Shown one piece after another: positions 1 to 11,181 of a DNA stretch of 64,000 bases. Within the stretch, counting starts at the first letter, position 1. Each line of letters begins with the position of its first letter. Source of the DNA: Agrostemma githago (Eukaryota; Streptophyta; Magnoliopsida; Caryophyllales; Caryophyllaceae). The DNA lies in assembly GCA_958450325.1 (NCBI GenBank), contig OY288241.1, positions 52,586,078 to 52,650,077 of the forward strand, read 5' to 3'. The notes below the pieces were generated by a model. It saw only the letters and a program-made list of their open reading frames with translations. It searched no databases and was not told the DNA's origin. A program made the translations under genes and the position numbers.

Positions 1-550
1 CTAAAACGAACCTCGCATGCTAAATACAACTTCGACGTTAATTTAGATGCATTAAATCGACATAGCAACTTATTCAAATATTCGCATGTTTAGTCAAAAC
101 ATTGTTTGCATATCATTCAATCGAATTACTAACGCGCGTATTTCAAAATCAAACGATATCTTAGTAGAGGCCGCTAATGTGCGGGCGGGGTTGGGTGTTC
201 TTTGTGAACTTCCCAACACGTGCCCTCACCCCTTACTCAGAACCATGGTTTTCGGATATCCGAATTCATTGGCACACAAGAGTCATTCAATACACGATAT
301 CCGATAATGTCAGTATCGGTATCAAAATGCAAAGGGACGAACCCAATAAACTCTGACATCCAAATGGGCCGTAGTTTGTGCCCGGCCCACTAAGATATAA
401 AGTGGGTTCGAATGGGCCCGAACTCCCACAAAGTTCAGTGGCGACTTCACTTCGATTTAAATTTCAATTCGACCCATCTCATATGGAGATTCATTCGCCT
501 CCCCAAACCAGCGCGTGACCGCGTAGGGGTGGACTTATGTCATGTCCACA
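1..550 (+). mobile_element. Terminal part of a Tat/Ogre-type LTR, cut by the window start
   Basis: This stretch is a diverged reverse complement of about 40538-41090, the end of the Tat/Ogre LTR found later in the window. Shared blocks include the AACCTCGCATGCTAAAT segment, the block around 181-245 and the final CATGTCCACA. In element terms it is therefore a plus-oriented LTR 3' end, closing with CA at 550. The next four bases, ATTT, match the LTR-to-primer-site spacer of the 54111 LTR, but no tRNA-like primer site follows. It may be the 5' LTR of the Tat element whose antisense PMD frame and 3' LTR lie to the right, with its primer site lost. It could equally be an unrelated solo or 3' LTR. 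Confidence 0.7.
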
Positions 551-1057
551 ATTTTTATTTTTTCTTTTAGGGGGATAAGTTACTCTACCTAGGCGTATTA
601 TAGCCTTTAACGGCATCGTCAATTTGCGCCTGTAGCCCAATACGGCATTGACATACAAAAGTGATCTAACTTTTTTTTTTCAAAAGTAGCCTATCCATTT
701 TTAGATAAAAATGTTGAAACTGCACTAGTCTCCCAACGCGCTCGGTCGAAACATGTTAATTTCTCGCATTTCGCACGTTTCTGGTCAAAATGTTTTAATC
801 GACGTACTATCTAATCAATTCCCGACTCAAACTAACGCATTTCAAAAGTCCGAAAAATCGTTTCCATACTCTCATGCAATCCTAACGCATTTAAAACGTC
901 CTAAACTACGATGAAATCGCAAACAAACCGAACACGAAGTGATTACTTGTCAATCTAGGTCAACATTTCACAAAACAAGAGCATAAGACTAAACTAATTA
1001 ATTTGAATACTATAAAGTTTGAAATATACAAATCCATACACAAATCAAGTTCATAAA
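551..1057. other. No gene seen; AT-rich spacer
   Basis: No supported coding region. The segment lies between an LTR end and the stop codon of the minus-strand PMD frame, so part of it is probably the 3' untranslated region of that frame. It has T-rich tracts but I recognise no terminal repeats. Confidence 0.5.
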
Positions 1058-1511
1058 CTAGGGAGGACCCATAGACGCCGCGCCTATAGCTATCACGAGC
1101 TCACCGATGTTGTCATCCAAATCTAAGTCCTCCAAAACAAAGGTAGGAGACTCAAAATCGTCCATTCCCGACAACATATCTAGAGTAGTTGTCTCGGGTA
1201 TCCCCCCAACATCCTCGGCGGTGCCCGTGGCATGGCCTTCAGCCTCAACCTCCCTATCCATCTCAAGCCATTGCCTAGCCTCGCTCTGCGCTGAGGTCTC
1301 ACACTGATACCGAGCCAACCGCACTTTAAGTCGGGAAATCTTGTCATCCCGAGATTGTAGGAGATCCTCCAAAACAAAGGTAGGAGACTCACTACCGTCC
1401 ATCCCCGACAGCATATCTAGAGTAGTTATTTCGGGAATCCCCCCAAAATCCTCGGCGGTGCCCGTGACATGGCCTTCAGCCTCAGCCTCAACCTCCCTCT
1501 CCATCTCAAAC
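1058..1511 (-). pseudogene. 3' coding end of the PMD antisense gene, separated from its body by a 20.9 kb insertion
   Basis: The minus-strand frame ends with a TAG at 1058-1060. It encodes an acidic segment with a coiled-coil-like block (QSRDDKISRLKVRLARYQ), clearly homologous to the block encoded at 22447-22620. Upstream, the frame reaches exactly the target-site duplication at 1512-1516. When the insertion 1517-22441 and one CCTTG copy are disregarded, the reading phase agrees with the frame ending at 22447, so both pieces were one exon. The segment is internally duplicated (about 1128-1268 and 1365-1511). I infer no enzymatic function; PMD-type proteins commonly have variable coiled-coil tails. 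The product is certainly interrupted here. Confidence 0.75.
1128..1511 (-). repeat. Intragenic tandem duplication in the PMD gene tail
   Basis: Two copies (about 1128-1268 and 1365-1511) of a segment of roughly 140 bp encode acidic peptides containing TTLDMLSGMD and ESPTFVLEDL. They are separated by the QSRDD coiled-coil block. The copies differ at scattered bases and by a 6-bp indel in the EAEAEG stretch, and the duplication keeps the reading frame. Confidence 0.75.
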
Positions 1512-1999
1512 CCTTGTGTAACACCCCGTGTTGTTGACCATTTTAGTTATTTCTAATAATGATTAATATTAATAAATCAAGTCTTGACAAACTATTTTAA
1601 TTGTAATATTCAATTCTTGTGCCTTTGGAACCTTTCTATTTCACTTCATTGTTTGCAAAACAAAAATTTCTATCGTGATCACAATTCTGCGCGATTTTGT
1701 AAAATGGTTTCTATTTTCTCATATGGACTCCGATTGAGGCGTTTCAAAAGCCTAACATTATTAATTTTCCGAGATCTACAGAATGGTGATATTAAAAATT
1801 AAAATTTATAAGTTCATCATAAAAATATTGTACTGGACAGCTCCTTTACTACGAAAATCATCACCCGACGAATCATTTCTCGACATTCGATTTCCGTACT
1901 TCTTTCACCATTGTGTGACCAAGACCACACAAAATAACAGGCTCAAGCATTCTTGAACGTCACCTTGAAGGCCAAAGTTGAAAATATTCTTTTCCAATC

Positions 2000-3508
2000 A
2001 AAAACACCATTTCTAGTAATGTACCTTCCAAAAGCATGATTAGACATTTTGAGCAATTGTCAATTGTTTGTCTATCCTTTGTTCCCTTCATCAAATGGAC
2101 GACTATAACTCCGTATAAAAAGCCTTAGGACTCCATTTAGCTTACTTATTCATCCATATATTACCCTCCTTCAACTCCCTTCTAAAAATCAAAGAAAACA
2201 ACACAAGTTTCAAAAGTTCTTAAGGTGTTTCAACCACCATTTTTCAAGAGCTCTCATCCTCTATTTCTCTTATATTCTACTCTCTCTTGTCAAGTTTATT
2301 TAGTCTTATAATTACTAACTTAGATTGATTTTGTGTCCTTCTAACTAAATTATGAAGAGGAGCAAGAGAAAATGCATCGATCTTCGTTTTCAAATATGTT
2401 GTAGAATCGATTATTTATGCTTAAGGTAACCTAACTTTTCTTCGCCCTCGAATCTCGTAGTATAGTGTTTAGACTCTAACTAACATATAACATCATTTTT
2501 AGGACTAAATTATTAGATCACCAAGTTTAAATTTAACTATTTGTTGATTTATCACTTAACAATACATGCTGTAAAATGGATTCTATGATGTATAATGTAT
2601 GTTCACGATTTTTCTGTGTAAAATATATTTCAAATTAGCCTTAGGTTCCTTCATGAAATTTGTAGATATGAATGTCTAAAATATGAGAAAAATATGAAAA
2701 ATAAGTTTAGATGAAAATATATATTTAATAATGATTTATTTCGTAAAATGGTACTGTATGATTTTATGTACTATCTGAGAAGATAATATGTTTCCTGATG
2801 TTAAACGTTTTTTTTTTGGACTTGGAAAAATTATATCCTGATGATGTTTACTATGTGTACGTCAAATTTCATATAAATCCATCATATATAGTTTCATTTA
2901 TAAAATTTGTACTAAAATAGGTGAGATCTGGAAAGAAGATTTTATTTAAGAACATTCATAAAGTATTTTAATCTAAATTTCTAGGGATAGATTATGTACA
3001 AGTATAGGTATCCAAAATAAAAATTTGGTTCACTTTTATGATGTTTAAGTATTTTAAACGATTTAAAAGAAAGTATTGAAAACCGTACTGTTTTCGTTTT
3101 TAAATTGTTAAAAATAATAAACCGTATTATTTTTGAAAAATGACTTTATATCTGGAAAAATAACTCATAAAAGTATGTTGAGTACGAAAAACGAAAGTTA
3201 AAAATAAAATTTGAAAAATGACTCATTTAGTATTCTTAATAATATTATCGATTTCGTTATTACTTAAAGTTATTTTTGTAAAACTCTATGTTTTGAGAAA
3301 TATGATACATAATAAGGAAAAAAATGATTTTATAATTATTATAGATTTATTTGAGTTTGAAATATTTTACTAAGTATAAATAGGCTTGAAGAGATAAGTA
3401 TACTTGTACAAATACGAAACCGTATAAAAATACTAAATATGTACACTTGAACAATAAATGTACTAAATACTTGTGCCCAAAATGTATAGAGTACTAAAAG
3501 ACGAATAA
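2000..3508. other. AT-rich LTR interior, no gene
   Basis: Part of the left half of the TGTAACA-ended insertion. It is AT-rich with many short homopolymers and has no supported frame on either strand. It ends where the next element begins with TGACAGG at 3509. Confidence 0.5.
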
Positions 3509-4907
3509 TGACAGGCTAAAGTCGTATGCCTCAAATTACTAATTTATAATCACTTATAACCAACAAACTAAAACAATAGTATAATTGAAATAAGGGTCGA
3601 ACCCACAGGGAATTGGTTTAACTATAACTGCGTACTAATATAGAATGATAAATAACTATTAATTAAACAATAAGAAAGGGGGGTTTTGAATAATTATCTA
3701 ACAACTAAATCTAATAAAGATGAAAACTTTGACTAAATCAAATGATGAGAAAGAACTTAGACCCAAGCACAAATCCACACTCAATAGCGATTGATCATTG
3801 TAAGATGATTTCAATTAATAACCTTGACTACTCTATTGTGAATATGAAATTCCAATTCTCTTAAGAATAGTTAACTAAAACGAATCCCGTTCTTAATTAA
3901 CCCTAACCGTACAACAACCTAAACAATCCAGTTCTAGGTTCAATTAGACGGAAGCAATATAGTTCTGAGAATTCAATAGAGAATAAATAGCACGTACAAT
4001 CTAGTCGCACCTTAGATATTTATGTGAATCGCTTCTAAGTACTAATATCAACATATCCCGTTCAATATTAATTCCTAGTTGTTACTAATGTAAAGTTAAT
4101 CAGTAAATCCTACTCAATTAACGATGCTAACGATAGAATGAAGAAATCAAGTACTAGTTGCGCATCTAGCAATCAATAACAACATTCATAGATTTAATAA
4201 CAAAGCAATTCACAATAATCAAGATTAATAATTAAAACATTCAAACTCACAAACGATTATCAAGTGCTTCAAAGGCTTAAATCTAAGTAAAGGAAATTAG
4301 TTACACATACTTGAAACCGGAAAATTAGGGTTCTTCAGAGTTCTCCCTTTTCTTCCTCCAATGCAACGTGCAACTTGATGTGATGATAATATCAATAATA
4401 ATCTCAAACTAAGGCTATATTTAACCTACTAAAAGTTTCCTAATAATAAAATAATAATAAAATATCCTAAGGACACTAGTAATACTAATAATAATAAAAC
4501 TTAGTAATAGAGTTTCCTAAATAATATCAAAGTCTTAAAATATAGCAAATATCACGAGATAGGAACGGAATCGCGCATAAAGTTTCAGAACACCACGCGA
4601 CTCGCCCAACCTTCGCGCGACTCGCGGGAGCGCGCGACTCGCGTGACTCCTGCGCGACTCGCCTGACGTGCTGTTGCTGCTTCGTGCAATTCCTCGATTC
4701 CGTCGTTCCGGGTCTTCAAGTGGGCTTCCTTCTTCTTCATGTTTTAGTCGTTCTTAGCCCAAATCGACGGTCCAATGGTTAGCATCCTCAAAATAGCCTA
4801 TATTACATTTATACCAAATCGACACAAATGCAATACAAGACAACCGATTTAGCTCACAAAAGAAACCAAAAAATGTCGTAATAACTACGACTAAATGCGG
4901 CCCATCA
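3509..4907 (-). repeat. 3' LTR of the 3509-16696 element
   Basis: On the minus strand it starts TGATGGGCCGCATTTAG and ends GGCTAAAG-type sequence closing GCCTGTCA, so it is TG...CA bounded. It matches 15254-16653 along its whole length. A purine-rich tract just upstream in element direction supports the boundary. A TATA-like AAATATA lies near 4412-4425 and a four-copy GCGACTCGC array at 4597-4662. Confidence 0.9.
4597..4662 (-). promoter_or_regulatory. Array of four GCGA-C-TCGC palindromes in LTR U3
   Basis: GCGACTCGC occurs at 4597-4605, 4617-4625, 4634-4642 and 4654-4662, with extra alternating CG bases around several copies. Each copy is a 4-bp arm, one central base and the complementary arm. 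In element direction the array lies in the U3 part of the LTR, upstream of an AT-rich TATA-like region. The other LTR carries the same array (16343-16408) and the internal region carries related copies (7535-8085). A role as binding site is inference. Confidence 0.6.
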
Positions 4908-4950
4908 AATATCCCCACGCTTGAACCTTTACTCGTCCTCGAGTAAAACT

Positions 4951-5850
4951 CGAAGAATACCATAAACACAACCATCACTGATCCAATATGCGTGAGAATA
5001 ACAATAATACACCGGCCCTCACTCGTCTTCCAACAATCTCCCTCGTTATGAGTTAAAGCACCTTAGCTTCCAATCCAACATTCTCATGAAATTCAACTCA
5101 CATGCTCAACTGATTTAACACACCCAATATCAAACTATTACCATTGACCCAATTCATCAAAACAAGGCACATTAGCAAATAAATTTAAGCTAAAATTCAC
5201 ATCTAACGCCCCTTATTTCTCCAATCCTAGAACGGATCACATGTGCTACAAATGTCACCGGTGGTACAAAACATATACCACAATATTTCACAATCCACAC
5301 ATGTGATCAATCCTAAACGCCTCTAATAGTTCAATATACCAAACAAAACATCACCAATCGCATAGAATTTAGTGCTACGACTACACCGCACCGCGATTCT
5401 TCTCACCTTAGCCAACTAATCCTACCCTTCCGACCTTCTATGTCACCCTTCTTATGACGCCAACACCAAAAATGGAGAAAGTAGTAGTGAATTTTTTCCT
5501 AATTCCCTCATTTTGCCAAGAGCGTCCGCCCTTGCGGATTTTCACTCTAGCTTTCATTTTTTCCTCACACTACTCTCGTGGCACGCAACTCGATTTTTCT
5601 TTTTACCCGGAGCGCCCTTTCGGGTTTTCACTCCGTCCTCGGCCACATTCCCCATTCTTGCCTAGGCGCCCTTTCCGGGTTTTCACCTAGCCGGGTTTAT
5701 TTCTTTCTTTTTTCAATTTTTCTTCTTTTTTTCGATTTTTTTTTTAAATAAAAAATTAAAATAAACGACGTAATACAAGATAACTACTATATACAACGAG
5801 ATAATTTCCCACCCCACGCTTGAATAACACATCGTCCTCGAATGTGTGAA
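4951..5850 (-). other. 3' non-coding internal region of the element
   Basis: There is no supported gene between the ATHILA-type ORF and the 3' LTR. The plus strand contains four related stretches near 5520-5690, each a GCGCCCTT-like or GTCCGCCCTT block followed by a TTTTCAC block (5521-5545, 5610-5635, 5666-5690), a degenerate tandem repeat. A pyrimidine-rich tract covers about 5700-5745. Confidence 0.5.
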
Positions 5851-7125
5851 TTAAGGACAACAAAATAAATGGGAAGAGAAATACCTCGGAGGCTCAAGAG
5901 TGAGAAGAGGAGCCGGCGTCACGTGACCTAGCCTCACGTGCCGCCCTCCTAGATGATCTCGCTTGCTCACGGGCCGCAAGCTCTTCATAAAACTCGGGAG
6001 ATGGTTCAAGTAGTCATTCGGGTGCAACTTCAACTGTAACCGATTCATACAACAACCGAACTCGGCGGCCAACCTACTGTTATCAACAGATTCTTCCACT
6101 CGATCTTCTAATGATTCGCGCCAACCGCTCCAACGATCAAAATCCGACGTACCCTCGGGCTCCTCCATAACCGGGACACTAGACTCGGTAGTCGGCCTAG
6201 GAAATTCCTCATCATGAGGAAGGTAAAATGCAGCCGCAGTAGGCCCCAACGGTAATGGTTTCCCATCTGGACGAGGCAAAATCATATAGTGCTGGTGGGA
6301 CGTGCCGAGCGTCCAGATTAGGTAGTGTTTAGCAATCGGTCGCGAAATCATAGAACAACTCTCCATGAACTTTATACTAATAGTACTATCACCCACGACA
6401 GGCGAGTCAGTCATCTTGGGTAAGCCAAGATACTGAGCTAGAAGAGTAACCATACCCCCCATCGGAATATTCCCCGAGACCGCCTTCTGCTGCTTCTCAC
6501 AACAAGTCAAGAATACATCAATCCAATGCGGGGTTCCCAAACATTCGGGCATCATGGCCCACAAGTACATCAGATCCGCCCTAGGTAGATGTGTCAGCTC
6601 ACCTTTGCAAAGAAATGTGGAGTTCAAAAGTCGGTGAGCATAACGTAGGGCAGGATGAATAATATCAGCATTCTTAGCCCCCTCATAAGCACTCCCAGCT
6701 ATTATCTTCCAAAATTCATCCATCATACGCGTAGTAGGAGTCAGAAATTCCGCCCCCCCTTTCGGTGCTATACCCAACGCCTCCCTCAACTCAGTAAAGT
6801 CTACATCTCGTTCTGAATCTCCGAGATGAAAAGTAATGTGAGGGGGATCATCATCACGGTGGACTTCTAGGGTGGACAAGAACTCAAGTGTGTAGCGCTT
6901 GTACGTGTTCGCGTGCATATCGTAAAAGTTTGCTAACCAAATACGCGTTAATAACGTCAACACCTCATCACTGATTCCGAGCAACTCCAATGCCAAATTA
7001 TCGACAAACTTAGTTGACAAAATAGCTCGATCAAATAGTTGACGCCATACCGATTTCTGCTTCATACTCGGATTCTTACACCCCATATAGTCAACCGCGG
7101 TCGTTTTTTGCTTCTTTGGGGCCAT
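5851..7125 (-). CDS. ATHILA-type ORF of a non-autonomous Athila-like retrotransposon
   Basis: An open frame of 424 residues lies between the protease region and the 3' LTR. It begins MAPKKQKTT, a basic nuclear-localisation-like start. The central section, with stretches such as YKRYTLEFLSTLEV, HITFHLGD and FTELREALGIAP, resembles the domain annotated in plants as Arabidopsis retrotransposon ORF-1 (ATHILA family). I assign it from pattern memory, not from a search. Its role is unknown; it is not a polymerase or integrase and no signal peptide or membrane segment is evident. The last 20-30 residues look less domain-like. The frame is uninterrupted, unlike gag in the same element, which may hint at later decay or at selection. 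Family confidence is moderate; that it is element-borne is clear from position. Confidence 0.7.
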   Translation of the reverse strand: MAPKKQKTTAVDYMGCKNPSMKQKSVWRQLFDRAILSTKFVDNLALELLGISDEVLTLLTRIWLANFYDMHANTYKRYTLEFLSTLEVHRDDDPPHITFHLGDSERDVDFTELREALGIAPKGGAEFLTPTTRMMDEFWKIIAGSAYEGAKNADIIHPALRYAHRLLNSTFLCKGELTHLPRADLMYLWAMMPECLGTPHWIDVFLTCCEKQQKAVSGNIPMGGMVTLLAQYLGLPKMTDSPVVGDSTISIKFMESCSMISRPIAKHYLIWTLGTSHQHYMILPRPDGKPLPLGPTAAAFYLPHDEEFPRPTTESSVPVMEEPEGTSDFDRWSGWRESLEDRVEESVDNSRLAAEFGCCMNRLQLKLHPNDYLNHLPSFMKSLRPVSKRDHLGGRHVRLGHVTPAPLLTLEPPRYFSSHLFCCP

Positions 7126-8295
7126 GACTCAAGATTTTCTAAGATAAGTGACACTAACTTAACTAGAGAAGTCTCGACTCAGATGCAACTCCTTAGACAG
7201 ACCGTGACAAACCTGACTCAGAATCGACTATACAAAACTGACCATTTAGACGAAAATGGAGATGGCTATGACTCGAATCAGCAACCAACAACTCACAACA
7301 CACAACCAAGACAAACCCTACACAGGCTCTGACCAAAATTTGACAGGAGCATAATGAGAGGAGGGAGTTGGGTGACTTACTATCAGCACACAAACAAGAC
7401 AAACCCTAAACAGATTCACAAATCGTAGGAGAATAGAGTGAAAGGATGAAAAGGGTTGGAAACTTACGAGATTGGACAAAAGAGAGCACAGGACGAATCC
7501 CGACGGGACAAATATGAAGACAGAACACAACCCACGACTCGCCTCTTACCGGAGCCCTACTCACGCGCCCCGTCTGAACCCCACGCGAGTCGCCTGAACC
7601 CTACGTGACTCACCTGACACGAACCGACGACGAAAAGCTGACGGCGACGACCATGGCTGACGCACACGCAGAAACCGACACACAACCGACGACGCACGAA
7701 TTGGGATTTAGATTAGGGTTAGGAATTTTGAGGGAAATTGAAAAAAGATGAAGTTGGGAATTGGGATTTGATTTATTTGCTTAGGGGAAGGGTAGATTAG
7801 GGTTTTGAATTTGGGGAAATTGGTTAGGAATAGGAAAAATGAGGGTAAGAGATGAATGGGAGAGAGAGGAAGTCGGGTAGTCTGATTGATTTTTTTGATT
7901 TTTATTTTATTTTATTTTTTTTAATAATAAAATATTACCTGTGTGTGAAGAGTCCACGCGAGTCGCATAGGGTCCGCGCGACTCGCGCGGATGCCTGTAC
8001 CTCGATTATTCTTTTTTTTTTCTTCAGTTTTGCTTAGATTTCGAGGGATCTCCACGCTAGTCGCCCGGGACCCATGCTAGTCACCCAGTCTCCTGGAAAA
8101 TCGACTCTCGTCTCCTATTAAAACATCAAAGGTTAGTATTAAAAACTAAGTTTAAGAAAAACAACGATTAAGAAAAACAACAAAATTAATACTACGACCT
8201 ATGACCCGTAAAACAAAATTTTACAAAAATCTACAAAGCGGGTTGCCTCCCGGTAGCGCTTTTGTTTAAAGTCGTTCGCTCGACTGAGATGGAGA
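7126..8295 (-). other. Internal spacer upstream of the ATHILA-type ORF, with GCGAGTCGC-like sites
   Basis: No gene recognised. Between the protease stop (8296) and the ATHILA-type ORF start (7125) lie clustered CG-rich motifs (GCGAGTCGC at 7585-7593 and 7958-7966, GCGACTCGC at 7978-7986, decayed versions at 7535-7545, 7604-7615 and 8052-8085). They match the array in the LTR U3. The spacer could hold an internal promoter or a relic LTR-like control region; this is inference. Confidence 0.5.
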
Positions 8296-9221
8296 TTAGG
8301 TAGAAAATGTCATGTCCGAGAGCTTGCTTCTCCCGACGCTCGATTCATTACTCCTTGCACTAGTCGGCTTAAGTCTTATACCGACTACATCTTTCACTTT
8401 TCCATTTTGAAATTGTAAGACCGTTGGACGCTTGCTTGAGCTCTTTCGAACCGTCCATTGATTGAACCACGACCTTGGTTTACCTTTGTACAGCTCCGCG
8501 TCCTTACGCGACTCCCAAAGAATGACACACTTGGGTCCCTTAGAAGGAGATTCCTGCACAACTTTAGACAAAAATTCCTTGCTAGAAGAGGTAGATGAGA
8601 TCGGTTTAGGAACCGATTTCACCGCTTCTTCTTGTGAGTTAGGAGATGAATGATCAAAAATATCAACACGACACAAGGTATTGTCTCTCGGGGAGTGGGG
8701 AATAGGTTTATTTATGTCGAATTTAACTACTCTACCCTCAAATTCCATGCTAAGTGAACCATTAGGGACATCGATTTTTGTTCCCGCGGTATTTAAGAAT
8801 GGTCGTCCTAGAATGATAGGAGTTGCACTATAGTCATGTTCCATGTTCAAAACATAAAAATCGGCCGGAAAGACCAACTTATCAACTTTAACTAGGACAT
8901 TCTCTACCACTCCCTTAGGATAGACACTCGATCGATCCGCTAATTGCACTACTTTCCCGGTTCTCTTCATAGGACCAAGTTGAAGAGATTCATAGATGGT
9001 GAGAGGGATGACATTAATCGAGGCTCCCAAATCTAACATAGACTTATCAAACAAGGTATCTCCTATGGTGCAAGGTATAGTAAACATGCCCGGGTCGCCA
9101 CACTTAGGGGGTAATTTCTTTTGATATATAACCGACACATATTCACTAACCTCCCCTTTCTTAGCTCCCTTCAATTTGTTATTCCTCTTAATAGTACATA
9201 ATTCTTTCAAGAATTTAGCAT
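8296..9221 (-). pseudogene. Aspartic protease region of the Athila-like gag-pro frame (3' part after a CACTA insertion)
   Basis: An open frame of about 305 residues contains the retropepsin active-site stretch LDLGASINVIP (plus-strand position about 9018-9048) and the later flap-to-C-terminal motif PIILGRPFLNTAGTKID. These are typical of plant Ty3/gypsy protease, where D-L/S/T-G-A occupies the catalytic loop. The protease would process gag in the virus-like particle. The frame is cut from its gag half by the CACTA element at 9225-13376. Across the insertion site, with one ATT copy removed, the reading phase agrees, so the parts were contiguous before insertion. The frame stops at 8296 and no reverse transcriptase follows. 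Confidence 0.8.
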
Positions 9222-10211
9222 ATTCACTACTACAAATACCTTATTTTGGTGACACTTACCTGTCGACGCTTCTAGAAGCGTCGGCCTAGTACTCCTCTTT
9301 CCACCTTATTTTTATATCATATTAACCCTAGCCTGAATGCCCGCTCTTTATTTTGTTCTATGAAAATAAGCGCGTTCACTGAAAAAATAAAAACTGAAAC
9401 TTATTCTTTCCCCCAAAGTAAACCCATAATATCACTCCCCTTGTCAACACAAATTTAATTTCCATGTCAATTTGATGATTAATCATTTGAACTTGTCGAT
9501 CAATTTGATGGGTGGTTCGATTCAAAGAATCGTACTTGCTGAAATTCAACGCCAATTTTTATTTGTGATATGAAATTTAGGGTTTGCTTGATCTCTTCTG
9601 TTCTACGATTGGAGGTAATTTTCAATTACATACATGGTCTTTTTCTTTCTTCAAGTGAATTTCTTAATCAGCGTTGAATGGAAATAGTCTAGCAAGTTTC
9701 TTGTATGATCAATTGATTCCGTCTTTTTCTTATGGATATTTGCTTCATTTTTTATGTAATTAGTCTTTTATAATTGTTTGAATATTTTTGTTCCCTGCTC
9801 ATTTGTTTCTAATCGGATGTTAATGGACATTCTATGATTGATGATGGATTTCTAGGTTCTATCTCAATGAGTTTGAGGATAAATTTTTACTTACTGATAT
9901 TCTATGCCTACTTACAATTGCTGTGCCGAATTTCTATTATGTTTGTTATATGACTCATGGTAAGAAAGGTAAAGACAGCCCTGGAAACCAGTTACTCATT
10001 TATCACTATTTCTCCACCTTTTTTTCTTGTGGCCTTGTTCACTTGTTTTACTGGACTGATTTCCCCTATTATTTTATCTGTTGGATAGGCTTATACCAAT
10101 TAGATCGGCCATAGCTGACGGCTATAAGTTGTTGCGTACAGTAGGGCCTACAGTCTCTTGGGCAAGAGTTGTGTAGAATAGATGGGCTGCACCTAAGCAT
10201 CAAATCAACTC

Positions 10212-10442
10212 ATGGCTCGTGTTCAGGATGCTTTACTTACAAGGGAAAGATTATTGCGTATTGGTATTCAAACAACTGCTCTTTGTTTCATATGTGAGAC
10301 TTTTACTGAGACCAGTGCACATTTATTCTGGGTGTGTGCCTACAGTAAGGTAATCATCGGTCATTTAGAAGATTGGTTGCATGTGTACTGTACTGGTGAT
10401 TTGTTTCTATGGCTGCAGAAAATGCGAGGTACAAAGCTTTAG
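10212..10442 (+). pseudogene. LINE-type reverse-transcriptase zinc-binding (zf-RVT) fragment captured in the CACTA element
   Basis: The 76-residue frame contains LLTRERLLRIGI, then a C-x2-C pair (CFICE), ETSAHLFWVC and a following hydrophobic block. This order is typical of the zf-RVT domain found downstream of the polymerase in plant LINEs and their host relatives. The sequence just upstream (10100-10211) translates in broken frames into related material (for example AAPKHQINSWL), so the captured piece is longer than the open frame and degenerate. There is no polymerase domain. It was probably acquired by the CACTA element or arose from a LINE insertion into it. Confidence 0.6.
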
Positions 10443-11154
10443 AGGAGGGTTATCAGGGCTGTCTTCAGTGCCATGTTCTACTTCATTTGGTTTCAGTGTA
10501 ATAAGACCCGATTGGAGGGAGTTATCAGGCACCCTGTATTGGTTGCTGCTCAAATTAAACTAGACGTCACACTTCGTATTAAGTGGCTTATTAGAGGGAC
10601 ATTAAATGATAGAGACAAACATTGGACTAAGCTTATGCTAGAATAAAAGCAGATGATATGGGGCTTGTTATACTCAACTTCTACATTGATTTTGATTTAT
10701 AGTACTTACATTTTACCAAAAAAAACCAGATCAGCCATGGACTTCGACTCCGCGCATTACCTGTTGACCGATGGTAAGAAAGGTAAGGAGAAGCCTACAG
10801 TTCCTATGCCACCAGCAGAAGAGGCATACCAGAAACAGCTACACTAAAACAGGTCAGACTCTTCAAACTAACAATATATATACGTAATATTATTTTAGCT
10901 GCTAATTTGGATATGATTCTGAGAAATTCGTAGTTTCACTATTAGAATTTTCAACATTTTTTCAAACATTATCAGGCTATTAGTAATACCCTTTCAATCT
11001 TAGTTTTCTAATTCAGTTCCACCAGTTTCAGAGATACTATTATCCCTTGGTTTCTATATAATACAACCAATGTCATGTCTAGGTATATATGCTTTTGTTT
11101 TTTACTTTTGTTTTCAGTATTAGCCAATGTCTTTCATTAGTTCCGCGACATCCG

Positions 11155-11181
11155 CCCCCCCCCCCCCCCCCCCCCCCCCCC
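11155..11181 (+). repeat. 27-bp poly-C (poly-G on the minus strand) tract
   Basis: An uninterrupted run of 27 C follows GACATCCG. Such a run can form i-motif or G-quadruplex structures and is rare in AT-rich plant DNA. It is also a classical place for sequencing or assembly length error, so the exact length is uncertain. Confidence 0.85.

Noticed and set aside
1584..1802. 72-residue frame near the left end of the TGTAACA-ended insertion
   Set aside because: AT-rich LTR sequence, no domain or codon pattern.
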